A stretch of DNA of 64,000 bases from Bacillus sp. cl95 (GCF_900115925.1 NZ_FOYF01000003.1:318721-382720), one strand, 5' to 3'; shown: positions 34,705-43,926, numbered from the stretch's first letter. The notes: generated by a model not told the origin, from the sequence alone. A program made the numbers and translations.

Positions 34705-35457
34705 ATGAGAAAAGAACACTTATTTGCTTTTGCAGCTTTCTTCTTCATTTCACTCTCAGCCATGACAGCCGTTTTTGCCATGGAGGAAGCAGAAAAAACC
34801 GTCATCATTTCGGAACGTTTCATTGATGTTACCGGGGATGGCAAGCCAGAAGAACTAACACTACAGGGAATCAAAAATAAAAAAGAAGATCCATACTTTA
34901 AAAACATCTTCCTTGAAGTAGTCAATTCTCGTGATGAAAAATTGCGTATCAATGCTGGAACGGGAATTGAACCTGGACTATCGTTTGCCGATCTTAATCA
35001 CGATGGAATTCTAGATGTATTGCTCAACGTTTCAACAGGTGGCAGTAGTGGTTCTTCGAATTATATCCTTTACACCCTAAAGGATTTTAGACCGACAGAC
35101 CTATCCGTTCCTCAGGTACTGAATATCGACACATCCTTTCAAGATGGATATCAAGCCAAAGCTGTCATAAAACCTACAAGTGACGTATTTACTTTTGATT
35201 TAAAAAACAGGAAACAAGAATATGACCAATCCGGCTTATACTTAAATGGAAAGCTGAATGAACCAACAGAATTGATTGTCAATAGATTTTCCTCACTCAC
35301 TCCAGTCATGATTGAAGGAAATCAACTAGGATTGAAGGGAGTGCAGCTAATTAGCGGTATCACAACATCTGATTCCATAGCTAAAGTAGAGTCTTCATGG
35401 TTTTATACTGAGGGACAATGGAAGCTCAAAAGAACGAAGGTTTACACCCTGAAATAG
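34705..35457 (+). CDS. Secreted protein with FG-GAP/VCBS-like calcium-type repeats
   Basis: 250 residues. Signal peptide (residues 1-25, ending VFAMEEA), then two D-x-D-x-D-G-like loops: DVTGDGKPEELTL and DLNHDGILDVLL, typical of FG-GAP/integrin-like or dockerin-like calcium sites. The rest is beta-rich without a catalytic motif. ATG 34705 after CCGGAGGGATAAAG. Envelope role likely; I cannot name it further. Confidence 0.8.
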   Translation: MRKEHLFAFAAFFFISLSAMTAVFAMEEAEKTVIISERFIDVTGDGKPEELTLQGIKNKKEDPYFKNIFLEVVNSRDEKLRINAGTGIEPGLSFADLNHDGILDVLLNVSTGGSSGSSNYILYTLKDFRPTDLSVPQVLNIDTSFQDGYQAKAVIKPTSDVFTFDLKNRKQEYDQSGLYLNGKLNEPTELIVNRFSSLTPVMIEGNQLGLKGVQLISGITTSDSIAKVESSWFYTEGQWKLKRTKVYTLK

Positions 35458-35563
35458 TTTGTAACTTAGTTGATACATTTAAAATAGGCGTTTGTCACGG
35501 AATTCCCTTCCTACCATATACTATGGTAAGCATCATTATGCTTGAGAGGGGGAAATCCTTGTC

Positions 35564-36052
35564 ATGAGTGTATTTGATCCATCTAAACTAAGTGTTACTT
35601 ATTTAGCACCAGCAACGCCATTCCGGCCAATTGATTCCCGTAAGTATACGCTAACCCACTCTGATACGACAGGTCAGCTTTTTCTGGCAATAGGTTGTCA
35701 ATACGATTATAAGGCGATTAATCCTAAGTTCCGTGATGAAGTATTAGCAGAATGGATCCCGAGAATGGGGATATTCACACTTTGTGGTCGCGTATATATT
35801 AGTGGCGGCGAATTTGATGAACGTTATTCTCATGTACGCTTTATGATTTTTAAAAGGGAACTTGAATTGGCACTAAAAGCGATTGTTTATGGTGATCAAA
35901 CAATTTACTCGTATTTCCCTTGGCTACTTGATTCTCCAATCTACATTCATTTTGAATCGGTATTCCCGCAATATAATCAAGTCATTTACTTTGGTACACC
36001 GCGACAACACTTAATGAATGCCGTTCAGCAGCAACCATTAGCACAGGTCTAA
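35564..36052 (+). CDS. Staygreen (SGR) family protein
   Basis: 162 residues matching the staygreen domain: PRTYTLTHSD-type block is RKYTLTHSDTTGQLFLAIG, RDEV-type block is FRDEVLAEW, and KELPVVLKA-VHGD is RELELALKAIVYGDQTIYSY. In plants SGR removes magnesium from chlorophyll a. The His and Asp residues thought to be important (in THSD and the RDEV Asp) are present. There is no photosynthesis gene near, so the bacterial substrate is unknown. ATG 35564 after GAGAGGGGGAAATCC. Confidence 0.88.
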   Translation: MSVFDPSKLSVTYLAPATPFRPIDSRKYTLTHSDTTGQLFLAIGCQYDYKAINPKFRDEVLAEWIPRMGIFTLCGRVYISGGEFDERYSHVRFMIFKRELELALKAIVYGDQTIYSYFPWLLDSPIYIHFESVFPQYNQVIYFGTPRQHLMNAVQQQPLAQV

Positions 36053-36068
36053 TTCGCCTGTGCCTTTT
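36042..36068 (+). terminator. Terminator overlapping staygreen stop codon
   Basis: GCACAGG (36042-36048) pairs with CCTGTGC, then CTTTT; the stem overlaps the last codons. Confidence 0.7.
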
Positions 36069-36155
36069 AGTTTTGAAATATTCTGTATTTTACTGCATTT
36101 ATTATTTGATATAATGATAGAAAGGGAGTTTTCCAATTATAGGGAGGTGTTTATC

Positions 36156-36482
36156 GTGAAAAAAGCATTGTTAATCGCATTAACTGTCGGTGTGGAAAGT
36201 ATTCTTACATGGTTGATCGCAAAATATTTTCATGTAAGATTCGTAGAAGTGATGTTTTTTACGGGATTGGCATTCACAGTAATTATTTTCTGGTTCTCAA
36301 GTAGCGGTGGGGCTTACACCCGTTTTATTGACTCTCAAGCAAGCGCACAAACCGGAGTTTTAATGAATAGAGAAAGCTTAAAATGGCGCTTAAACCCCGT
36401 ATTGCTAGGTTCAATTGTCTTTTTAACAGTAGGGTTACTCCTTTTTATCTTGTTACTTAAGGGCATTATTCCCCAAGCCTAA
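36156..36482 (+). CDS. Membrane protein, 108 aa, three TM segments
   Basis: GTG 36156 follows AGGGAGGTG. Hydrophobic spans at about residues 4-22, 28-45 and 82-105; a loop carries SSSGGAYTRFIDSQASAQTG. No family recognised beyond a small Bacillus-type membrane protein. It is downstream of the staygreen gene but separated by its terminator. Confidence 0.75.
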   Translation: MKKALLIALTVGVESILTWLIAKYFHVRFVEVMFFTGLAFTVIIFWFSSSGGAYTRFIDSQASAQTGVLMNRESLKWRLNPVLLGSIVFLTVGLLLFILLLKGIIPQA

Positions 36483-37313
36483 GAAGTGAAGGGAAGAGGA
36501 GGAAATAGATTAGGTCCTAATGTCGAATGAATGGCTGTTTTGAAATTTTTAATATGTATTAGCCTACATAATAATTTTTAGCTGGTTGTAGAAAACGATT
36601 ATTTATTGATCAAGATAGTGGTAATTATATTTTTTGAAATTAATGGAATGATAATGTAAAGGAAATTAATGTACATAAGGTTATTATGTTAACTGAAATA
36701 GAAAACATTTTAACAAGCTAATAATCAGATTTACCAATTGCTGATGTGTAAAACATTAAGTAATTGGTTTTTTTATGGTTAAAACTAAAGCGATATACAA
36801 CTATTAATTTACATATAAACGAAACTGATGTTCAAACCAGAGTTACAAATTGGTTAAAAATTTTATGAATCAAATAATGACTCATATAGATTTGAAATTT
36901 AGATACATGTTGATAATCTAAGCAAATGAAAAAACATGATCTCAGCTGAAAAATTCTATTTCGTCTCACTATCTTAAGTTTACTTTATTATTGAGACGAT
37001 ATTTGATTCTATATATACAACTTCCTAGAATATATATTATGTAAACTGAATAATTGAAACAAAATATGGCCGTCTACATATCCGCCCCCTTGTCCGTTGA
37101 AGACAATCTACCTACATTAATGAAGAGAATCAGCCTACATTCCTCCCTTTTATGGGTTCCAAAGCAATAACCATGATTACTGCTTAAATACCACTGAAAT
37201 TTTTTTGAATAGAATTTACCTACATAGATAAAACCTGAAAAGAATTCACCTACTGTCATAACTTAGCGTCATGAATGATGACAAATATCTTTTTTACTCT
37301 TTATAAACATAAA
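36483..37313. other. Gene-free AT-rich region
   Basis: About 830 bp with no credible gene. It holds a terminator-like hairpin at about 36732-36773 (ACCAATT/AATTGGT then T run), an inverted repeat TCGTCTCA/TGAGACGA near 36961-37003, and scattered copies of CCTACAT between 37070 and 37260. It adjoins decayed genes and may be degraded mobile or accessory DNA. Confidence 0.4.
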
Positions 37314-37351
37314 AATAACCTTAGGATAGCAAGAATCACCCTAAGGTTATT
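37314..37351. terminator. Bidirectional terminator
   Basis: AATAACCTTAGG (37314-37325) pairs with CCTAAGGTTATT (37340-37351). Confidence 0.85.
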
Positions 37352-37386
37352 TTTAATTATTGGATTATTTTAATTGAGAAACCTCA

Positions 37387-38367
37387 TTACAAATTAACGC
37401 TGTTCATATCCGGATAACGTTCTCCTGCTGCCACACCTTTTGGAGCTACTTCATTAATGCGGCGAAGGTCTTCTTTTGATAATTGAATTTTAAGGGCTCC
37501 AATATTTTCTTCTAGATATTGAATTCGTTTTGTTCCTGGAATCGGGACAATATCATCACCTTGAGACAGAATCCAAGCAAGTGCCAGCTGTGAAGGCTGA
37601 CAATCTTTTTCTCTTGCTAATTCTTTAATTTGATTCACAAGATCTAAATTTTTTGTAAAGTTTTCTCCTTGAAAACGAGGAGAAAAGCGACGATAATCAT
37701 TTTCTGCCAAGTCTTCAAATGTTTGAATTTGCCCTGTTAAAAAGCCTCTTCCTAAAGGACTGTAGGCTACAAATCCAATTCCAAGCTCACGGATAACAGG
37801 TAAAATTTCGTCTTCGACATCTCGGCTCCATAGTGAATATTCCGTCTGAATGGCTGTTATTTCATGTACCGAATGAGCACGGCGGATCGTTTGAGGAGCT
37901 ACTTCAGACATGCCAAGGTAGCGTACTTTTCCCTCTTGAACTAATTCAGACATCGCACCAATTGTTTCTTCAATTGGAACATTAGGATCTACTCTATGCT
38001 GATAATAAAGATCAATATAATCTACACCTAAACGGGCTAAACTTGCATCACAAGCTTGTTTTACGTAGTCTGGATGGCCATTAACTCCTAAAAATGATCC
38101 ATCTTCTCCTCTTACAACTCCAAACTTTGTTGCAACAATAACTTGATCACGTCGATTTTTAATAGCTTGACCAACTAAGTTTTCATTTTGGCCAGGGCCG
38201 TACATATCCGCTGTATCAAGGAAATTGATGCCCAGTTCGATGGCACGATGAATGGTTTTTACTGATTGATCATCATTTCGTCCGCTGTAAAAATCAGACA
38301 TACCCATACAGCCTAAACCAAGAGATGAAACCTCTAATTCAGATTTTCCAAGCATTCTTTTCTTCAT
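37387..38367 (-). CDS. Aldo/keto reductase
   Basis: 326 residues of the AKR fold: [13 protein letters not shown] start, catalytic Asp/Tyr in [14 protein letters not shown], catalytic Lys in VATKFGV, His in [11 protein letters not shown], and the NADPH-binding tail [21 protein letters not shown] 38367 follows GAGAGGA at 8 nt; an upstream ATG lies on the ribosome site itself. NADPH-dependent carbonyl reductase; substrate unknown. Found with a MerR-type regulator and an SDR in the same orientation. Confidence 0.92.
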   Translation of the reverse strand: MKKRMLGKSELEVSSLGLGCMGMSDFYSGRNDDQSVKTIHRAIELGINFLDTADMYGPGQNENLVGQAIKNRRDQVIVATKFGVVRGEDGSFLGVNGHPDYVKQACDASLARLGVDYIDLYYQHRVDPNVPIEETIGAMSELVQEGKVRYLGMSEVAPQTIRRAHSVHEITAIQTEYSLWSRDVEDEILPVIRELGIGFVAYSPLGRGFLTGQIQTFEDLAENDYRRFSPRFQGENFTKNLDLVNQIKELAREKDCQPSQLALAWILSQGDDIVPIPGTKRIQYLEENIGALKIQLSKEDLRRINEVAPKGVAAGERYPDMNSVNL

Positions 38368-38456
38368 ATTAAACATCCTCTCTGCTTAAATTAAGGTATA
38401 AAATAGTTAATTTTTCTAAATATCACCCTACTGAAATATTTTTTGGTCTAAGTTCT

Positions 38457-38655
38457 TTAGCGAATTCCGACCTTACTAACATCTACTTTGAAGGAACATG
38501 CTATTCCGCCGTTATGATTTATACTTTCGAAAACTTCTTCAGCCATTTGTTTATTAATCAAGTAATTTATCACAACAGTGTTGCCATTCTGAGAAAGCCT
38601 ATGGGCTATTGCACGCTAATACCACGTAAACCCCTGTAACTATAGCAATTTTTTG
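38457..38655 (-). pseudogene. Remnant of a short-chain dehydrogenase
   Basis: Fragments in different frames spell the start of an SDR: KIAIVTG at 38632-38652, RGISV in a second frame, then AHRLSQNGNTVVINYLINK...ADVSK-like (FKVDVSKVG) in a third frame, ending at TAA 38457. At least two frameshifts and loss of the C-terminal two thirds. It lies between the aldo/keto reductase and the merR remnant. Confidence 0.7.
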
Positions 38656-38716
38656 GTTCAGGATTTAATTTCACTTTTCAAAGTGTGTTTAGAAAAAATG
38701 CAGAATCCCAAATTAG

Positions 38717-39090
38717 TTAATTTTCATAATGATTTTTTATCATTTCATGTTCTAATCTTGCAATTTTTTGTTGAATTTTTTTTAGATTTTCTTCAGTATC
38801 ACGTAATTTGTTGTAAAACAGTGATTTCGTGTTGTTTCATCATTTTTAATCGTTGTGGGATGGTATCACTCCCATTCATTGTCTGTTCAATAAATTGTTT
38901 AATCTCTTTGCATTCCAGTATTTTTTAAACATAAGATCATTTCTAGAAATTTAAGTGCATCCTCGTCAAAAACTCGATTTCCATTTTCAGTTCCTTTTAG
39001 AAAAGGTAACATTCCTTGATTATCATAGTAACGTAATTGAGAAATGGATAAATGATACATTTTTGCAACTTGTCCAATGGTATAGTTCAT
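38717..39090 (-). pseudogene. MerR-family regulator broken by two frameshifts
   Basis: Frame 1 encodes an intact MerR N-terminal helix-turn-helix (MNYTIGQVAKMYHLSISQLR, YYDNQGMLPFL, ILCLKNTGM) and stops at 38899. After a shift, EIKQFIEQTMNGSDTIPQRL...QHEITVLQQI continues the typical MerR effector-domain linker, and after a second shift DTEENLKKIQQKIARLEHE ends at TAA 38717. The order of motifs is as in intact MerR proteins that control aldo/keto reductase or SDR genes. Sequencing error is possible but two shifts plus the neighbouring SDR remnant favour decay. Confidence 0.75.
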
Positions 39091-39108
39091 AGTATTTTAC
39101 CTTGGTGA

Positions 39109-39819
39109 TTACCAAGGAATAATCCCGTTTTTATCGAGGATTTTACCATTATAGTTTGTATCGCTTAAAGCATATTTAACAATGATTTGTGCACCTTCAG
39201 CAGTTGTTTTACCACCTGGAGCATTATTATTAAGATCCGTAGTTGTAAAACCAGGTGTAACACCTAAAATTTCAGGTCCATCCGTACCAAATTCTGTACC
39301 AAATGCTAATGTTAATGAATTAACAGCCGTTTTTGATGAATTATAGCCCAATATATTGAGTTGAGGAATATCGCCATTCGCGAACATTGTTTGTGAAGCC
39401 ATATCTGTCGTTACGTTAACAATTTTCCCACCCTGAGATTTTTTCACTAAAGGTAAGAAGGCTTGAATGATTTGGAATGTTCCAAAAAAGTTAACATCAA
39501 ATTCTTGCCGTAGTGTTTCTAGTTTTAATTCACTAGGTAAAACACCAAAATCAAGTGCAATTCCAGCGTTATTAATCAATAAATCTAAGTGGTCCGTTAC
39601 TTCAAGGATTTTATTTTTGGAGTTTTGAATCGATTGTGTGTCTGAGATATCAACTGGAACAAACGAAACATTTGAAATGCCCAAGGATTGCACGGCTTTT
39701 TGTCCAAGTTCAGCATTGCGTGCTCCTAAAAATACATGATAATTTTTTTCAGCTAATTTACGCACAATTTCATATCCAATACCTTTATTAGCACCTGTTA
39801 CAAAAGCAAATTTTGTCAT
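39109..39819 (-). CDS. SDR family NAD(P)-dependent oxidoreductase
   Basis: 236 residues, classical SDR: TGANKGIGYEIVRKLAE (cofactor loop), LLINNAGIALDF, and the YNSSKTAV active-site Tyr-x3-Lys with the preceding TTDMAS serine. Ribosome site TTGGAGGAATCAT. It is followed directly by the broken merR gene. Close to carbonyl-reductase-like SDRs; substrate unknown. Confidence 0.92.
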   Translation of the reverse strand: MTKFAFVTGANKGIGYEIVRKLAEKNYHVFLGARNAELGQKAVQSLGISNVSFVPVDISDTQSIQNSKNKILEVTDHLDLLINNAGIALDFGVLPSELKLETLRQEFDVNFFGTFQIIQAFLPLVKKSQGGKIVNVTTDMASQTMFANGDIPQLNILGYNSSKTAVNSLTLAFGTEFGTDGPEILGVTPGFTTTDLNNNAPGGKTTAEGAQIIVKYALSDTNYNGKILDKNGIIPW

Positions 39820-40423
39820 ATGATTCCTCCAATTTTTATATTAAAAAGATACAGCCTAAACCTAAGTTGAGGTCAAGGTTTTTTAAAAATTATTATACGA
39901 AACTGATTTTTACATAATATAAAATATTTCGTTTATAAATCAATATTATATCTTGCTATGTCGGTAAGTTATTCGTTAGTTTTGAATGGTCAGTATTTGT
40001 GTTCAACTTAAATATGCTTATCCTTAATATAGCTTGTGAAGAAACTGTGATCGGTGATAGGAACCTAATTCATTTCTAATCTCTACCAGAAGTTCAATTT
40101 CTTTTTTTGCAAATCCAATTTGTTGAAAATTACGAGCCACAAATCCGTCTGCGACAAAAATACTAGTAACAAGTTCTGTTTGTCGATAAAAACAGAAAAA
40201 GTCATTCCCCTTTTTTATATTTTTATCAGCTTTTATCATCATAGATACAATAATGAATCGTTAGAAAAAGACCAAATCAAATGACCTGGTCTCCAATGGT
40301 TTTCGCTAATGATAATACTTCACAGTTACGATCTTCAATCATTAACACACTACGCTATTCTTAAATGTGTTTTGATTACACTTTCATTTTATACAAAACT
40401 GTCCTGAAACAGTGCTTGACTCA
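39820..40423. other. AT-rich intergenic region with a doubtful ORF
   Basis: About 600 bp between the SDR gene and the oxidase operon. Apart from the weak ORF at 40024-40242 and a GACCA/TGGTC hairpin near 40269-40293 I see nothing assignable. Confidence 0.4.
40024..40242 (-). CDS. Doubtful ORF, 72 aa
   Basis: MMIKADKNIKKGNDFFCFYR...TELVTSIFVADGFVARNF...KKEIELLVEIRNELG has balanced, protein-like composition, but there is no ribosome site before the ATG and no recognised family. It could be a gene fragment. Confidence 0.3.
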   Translation of the reverse strand: MMIKADKNIKKGNDFFCFYRQTELVTSIFVADGFVARNFQQIGFAKKEIELLVEIRNELGSYHRSQFLHKLY

Positions 40424-40981
40424 TCATTCATAATCCGAAGGGTCAATGAAGAAACAGTAACAAAGATAGATAATAAGGCAGATGGCCATTGTGATGTAGC
40501 CCCAACCAAGGATGATTTGATCCATGACAAGGTAGCTATTGCACAAATTATCAGTTGCCATGATAAATAACCATCCCATTCCGATAAACATGACGGCAAA
40601 GAGTACAATAGTCATATTTTTAAGATTGCTTGATAATTTTACCCAACTGTCCCTTAAAGGAACCCCTGCTAGAAATGGCAGACTGATAAACTTGAAAACT
40701 TCCACCATAGGAAGATTGAGAGCCTCATCCATTGCCCTTGGCAACATCCAATAGGATATGATGATGATGAATAACATCATTCCAGGAACACCATTTCCAT
40801 TCCACTTTTCGAAAAACCCGGGGAATTTAATTTGAAAAAAACGTGCTATTAAGATTCCCGAAATGACCAATAACGGCATTTGCATGTGCATATGCATGAT
40901 CATGATAGACTCCAAAAAATCAGCAACTGGCGGAAGACTTAAGACCACAAATAACAGCAAACCATATAATGCCTGTTTCAC
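40424..40981 (-). CDS. His/Met-rich membrane protein of the oxidase operon (CtaG-like)
   Basis: 185 residues, about five membrane helices. Residues about 20-40 carry MIMHMHMHMQMPLL-type metal-binding character (IMIMHMHMQMPLLVISG), which recalls the CtaG copper-delivery family. GTG 40981 is 7 nt after AAAAGGGG; TTG 40987 overlaps the SCO stop. It follows SCO in the operon, so a role in maturing the CuB or CuA site is likely. Not assignable to a named family with certainty. Confidence 0.65.
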   Translation of the reverse strand: MKQALYGLLLFVVLSLPPVADFLESIMIMHMHMQMPLLVISGILIARFFQIKFPGFFEKWNGNGVPGMMLFIIIISYWMLPRAMDEALNLPMVEVFKFISLPFLAGVPLRDSWVKLSSNLKNMTIVLFAVMFIGMGWLFIMATDNLCNSYLVMDQIILGWGYITMAICLIIYLCYCFFIDPSDYE

Positions 40982-40983
40982 TG

Positions 40984-41610
40984 TCAATCCCCCTTTTCAA
41001 GTATGCTTTTGATTTTTTGCGCTGCTGCATCCGTCTTTTCATAATCCATCACATCTGCCAAATAGCCGTTTCGATTAACTAAGTAAAATGCAGAGTTGTG
41101 AGTGAAATTACCACTTCCATCAGGAATTACGATAACACCAAACTCTTTCAACAAAGCTTCTAACTCCCTTTTATCCTTGATTCTAGCCATCCGCCACGTT
41201 TCCCCATCACTTTTGAACATATCCTTATACTTGTCAAGAGTTACCGGATCATCTCTATCCGGGTCAAAGCTTATGCTCAAAAATACAATCTTTCTGCCTA
41301 AAGCCTCGCTTGGTAATTCGTCATAGACTTTTGACATATTCATTTCCAATTCAGGACATACGGATCCACAAGAAGTATAAAGAAAGGTAATAAATACATA
41401 CTTCCCTTTAAATTCAGAGATAGAATAAGTTCTTCCTTTACTATCTTCAATTGTGACATCAGGGAATTTTGGTTTATCCACTTCAAGCCGTGCAACTCTT
41501 GCAGCTTCGGCAGTAAATGCACGGAATCCGTCTGTACCAAAATAGAATAATAACAGACCAAACAATAAAACAAGGATGCTAGCCTGCGTATTGCGGCCAA
41601 TTTTGATCAT
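40984..41610 (-). CDS. SCO1/SenC family copper chaperone
   Basis: 208 residues. N-terminal anchor (about residues 8-27), then a thioredoxin-like SCO domain with the copper motif TSCGSVCPELEMNM (CxxxCP) and the distal histidine in FTHNSAFYLV. SCO proteins deliver copper to, or reduce, the CuA site of subunit II, which is encoded in the same operon. ATG 41610 follows AGGGAAGTGAT. Confidence 0.92.
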   Translation of the reverse strand: MIKIGRNTQASILVLLFGLLLFYFGTDGFRAFTAEAARVARLEVDKPKFPDVTIEDSKGRTYSISEFKGKYVFITFLYTSCGSVCPELEMNMSKVYDELPSEALGRKIVFLSISFDPDRDDPVTLDKYKDMFKSDGETWRMARIKDKRELEALLKEFGVIVIPDGSGNFTHNSAFYLVNRNGYLADVMDYEKTDAAAQKIKSILEKGD

Positions 41611-41670
41611 GAAGATCACTTCCCTAATGTCGTTCTAACAACAATGTTTACGAAAAGAGCCTTAATAAAA

Positions 41671-41707
41671 AAAGAGAGATAGCCCTACATTAAAGCTATC
41701 TCTCTTT
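41671..41707. terminator. Hairpin between subunit I and SCO genes
   Basis: AAAGAGAGATAG (41671-41682) pairs with CTATCTCTCTTT (41696-41707). On the minus strand it lies after subunit I and may reduce transcription of SCO and the membrane protein. Confidence 0.75.
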
Positions 41708-41771
41708 TGGTTTCTATCAATGATTGGTCCCCTTTGCTTTTCGACTTCTTTTTATAAATCGTTCTACGTTC

Positions 41772-43451
41772 CTACCAGGTTTTAAATGGTGGAGATCCAG
41801 GAGGTGCATTAAAAATGAACTCTGTTAATGGGATTACATAAGCCATTCCAACCAGTACAAGCATCACTACAATCCAAATTCCCCATCTTTCTGTCCAATA
41901 AGGAGTTTTTGAGCTTTCCTCTTCGGTTTCAGCAATTGGGAATTCAGTTTCACCCTTTGGTGCAAAAAACATCATATTGATGACGGCATAAACTTGTAGA
42001 ATAACACCTACCATCAACAAGGTGCCGCCTATGCCCAGCATTGCTAAATAAGGGTCCCATCCTAGTGCTGTTGCGTGGTCACCGTAAGTGGAGAAAGAAG
42101 TTCTCCTAGGTGAACCCAACAATCCAACACTATGCATCGCAAAAGCCATCAGGCTCATTCCTACAGTCCATATTACAGTCTGGAATATGCCCAATCTGTT
42201 CATTGTAGGTGTGAGTACTCTGTTTGATAGATGCGGAACGAGCCAATAACTGATTCCAAAGAACGTCATTGCTACCGTCATCCCTAGTGTCAAATGGAAA
42301 TGGCCTGTTACCCACATAGTATTATGGACAACCTGGTTTAGTTGGTTCGTACTTTGGACAATACCACCTGCACCAGCAGGAATAAATGCTACCATCGCAA
42401 TGAATGGAGCTAGAAAGCGGACATCGCCCCAAGGCATTTTTTTATACCATCCGATAAGCCCTTTTTCCCCATTGTTTCTCGCAGTTCTTTCAAAGACGGC
42501 GAATAGCGCAAATGCAGTCATCAACGAAGGAAAACCAATCGCTAGACTCATGAATACGTGCATAAATTTGACTGCTTCAGAAATTCCTGGGTCAACAATT
42601 TGATGATGGAAGCCTCCTGTTATGTTCATTACAACCAAGGATATGATTACGACGCGCGTCAGAGTATCGCTCCAACGTTTGCCACCTATTAATTTTGGTA
42701 TTACGACATACCATGCAGAAACGGCAGTTAAGTACCAAATATTTACCAGAGTATGTCCAAAAGCCCAAAATAATGTCCGGGAAAGCATAACATTAATGGT
42801 TTTCATCCAGCCAAACGCCCATGGTATGATCATGAAAACCTCAATAGCTACAGGAATAGAGCTGAAGAACAAAAGAATGAATACGCCAGTAGCAAAATAT
42901 GAAAGAATGGGAACGTGCTGCCCTTTATGCTTCTTCCTCCATTCAGCCACTTGGATAAACGACCCGAAAGCACACATCCAAACACCTAGGACGATAAATA
43001 CCAGGCCAATATAAAACCATGGTGACGCTGCCATTGGCGGGTAAAAAGTAAACATAACAGAAGCTTGATTCAATAATATTGGAATAACGGCTATTACAAA
43101 GCCAACGATTTTCATCCCAAACCCGATCCACGCTATTTTTCTTACCTTTGGAAGCAATCCTCCGAGGTCATTGGAGAGTGCTGCGTAGAAATAGCCAATT
43201 GTAAAGAAAGCGGTTAAGACAAGAATTAGTAATATCCCGTGTGCTGTAAGTACTTGATAATAATTGAACCACGCGGGTAATTCCAATAATCCTGCACGAT
43301 TTAATCCTTGTAACAATCCTAAGAAACCACCCAGTAGCAATGCTGTGAATGCGACAAATATATAGGATTTGCTTAGGGTGGCATCCTTAGGATTTAACCC
43401 AAATGCTTTCTTTGTTTTTTCTTTAAAAGTTTGCGCTGTAACTTTATTCAT
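41772..43451 (-). CDS. B-family (ba3-type) heme-copper oxidase subunit I; Tyr237 replaced by Asn
   Basis: 559 residues, about 13 helices. Ligands are intact: low-spin heme histidine in LTAHGILL (H71), CuB histidines H233 (AFGHTLVN), H282 and H283 (GGFHHQIVDPG), high-spin heme and low-spin heme histidines in HNTMWVTGHFHL. In Thermus ba3 the helix VI motif is GHPIVY with the His-cross-linked tyrosine at position 237; here the residue at 237 is Asn (codon 42741-42743). Loss of this tyrosine is typical of nitric oxide reductases. So the annotation 'terminal oxidase' is unsafe: either a CuA-type NO reductase (as known from Bacillus azotoformans) or an unusual oxidase. ATG 43451 after AAGGAGGGG. 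Confidence 0.9.
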   Translation of the reverse strand: MNKVTAQTFKEKTKKAFGLNPKDATLSKSYIFVAFTALLLGGFLGLLQGLNRAGLLELPAWFNYYQVLTAHGILLILVLTAFFTIGYFYAALSNDLGGLLPKVRKIAWIGFGMKIVGFVIAVIPILLNQASVMFTFYPPMAASPWFYIGLVFIVLGVWMCAFGSFIQVAEWRKKHKGQHVPILSYFATGVFILLFFSSIPVAIEVFMIIPWAFGWMKTINVMLSRTLFWAFGHTLVNIWYLTAVSAWYVVIPKLIGGKRWSDTLTRVVIISLVVMNITGGFHHQIVDPGISEAVKFMHVFMSLAIGFPSLMTAFALFAVFERTARNNGEKGLIGWYKKMPWGDVRFLAPFIAMVAFIPAGAGGIVQSTNQLNQVVHNTMWVTGHFHLTLGMTVAMTFFGISYWLVPHLSNRVLTPTMNRLGIFQTVIWTVGMSLMAFAMHSVGLLGSPRRTSFSTYGDHATALGWDPYLAMLGIGGTLLMVGVILQVYAVINMMFFAPKGETEFPIAETEEESSKTPYWTERWGIWIVVMLVLVGMAYVIPLTEFIFNAPPGSPPFKTW

Positions 43452-43464
43452 TTTCCACCCCTCC

Positions 43465-43926
43465 TTACTTCACTGTTATAGTTGTACTCATTGCTTGATG
43501 ACCCGCACCGCAATACTCATTACAAAGAACCAAATAGCTTCCTGGCGTATCAAACACCTGAGTAATTTTTTGAATGTGTCCCGGAACTACCATTGTGTTT
43601 AGGTTGGTTCCTGCCACTTCAAAACCATGCACGACATCTTTTGAGGTCATGATAAAAGTGACCTTTGATCCAGCAGGCACTTCTATATTCCCTGGGTTAA
43701 AGCTGAATATTTGGAGCGTCATATCCACTTCATATTCTTTTTCTCCTACTTGTTTAATTCCTGGCTTATCAAACGGAGCAATTTGGTCAACCTTTTGCGG
43801 ATCAATTGTTTCCAAATTGCTCGGTGGCCCCATTTGCAAAGCGAAGGTTTGATATCCTGTTATTAACATAAAAATCATGATGATTCCGAAACTCAATGCA
43901 AGCCAAACCTTTTCTGAACGATGCAT
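43465..43926 (-). CDS. Heme-copper oxidase subunit II (CuA)
   Basis: 153 residues: one N-terminal membrane helix, then a cupredoxin domain. The CuA ligands are complete: His in VVHGFEVAG and the C-x3-C-x3-H-x2-M set in CNEYCGAGHQAMST. CuA accepts electrons from a cytochrome c (or from a quinol in qCuANOR) and passes them to subunit I. ATG 43926 after GGGGGAGAGAGAAC. Start chosen there because the upstream in-frame extension lies in the small gene before it. Confidence 0.93.
   Translation of the reverse strand: MHRSEKVWLALSFGIIMIFMLITGYQTFALQMGPPSNLETIDPQKVDQIAPFDKPGIKQVGEKEYEVDMTLQIFSFNPGNIEVPAGSKVTFIMTSKDVVHGFEVAGTNLNTMVVPGHIQKITQVFDTPGSYLVLCNEYCGAGHQAMSTTITVK

Noticed and set aside
37074-37259. 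61-residue minus-strand ORF
   Set aside because: No ribosome site, low-complexity composition, no recognised family.
38653-38928. 91-residue plus-strand ORF
   Set aside because: It is antisense to the frameshifted merR gene and has no family or ribosome site.
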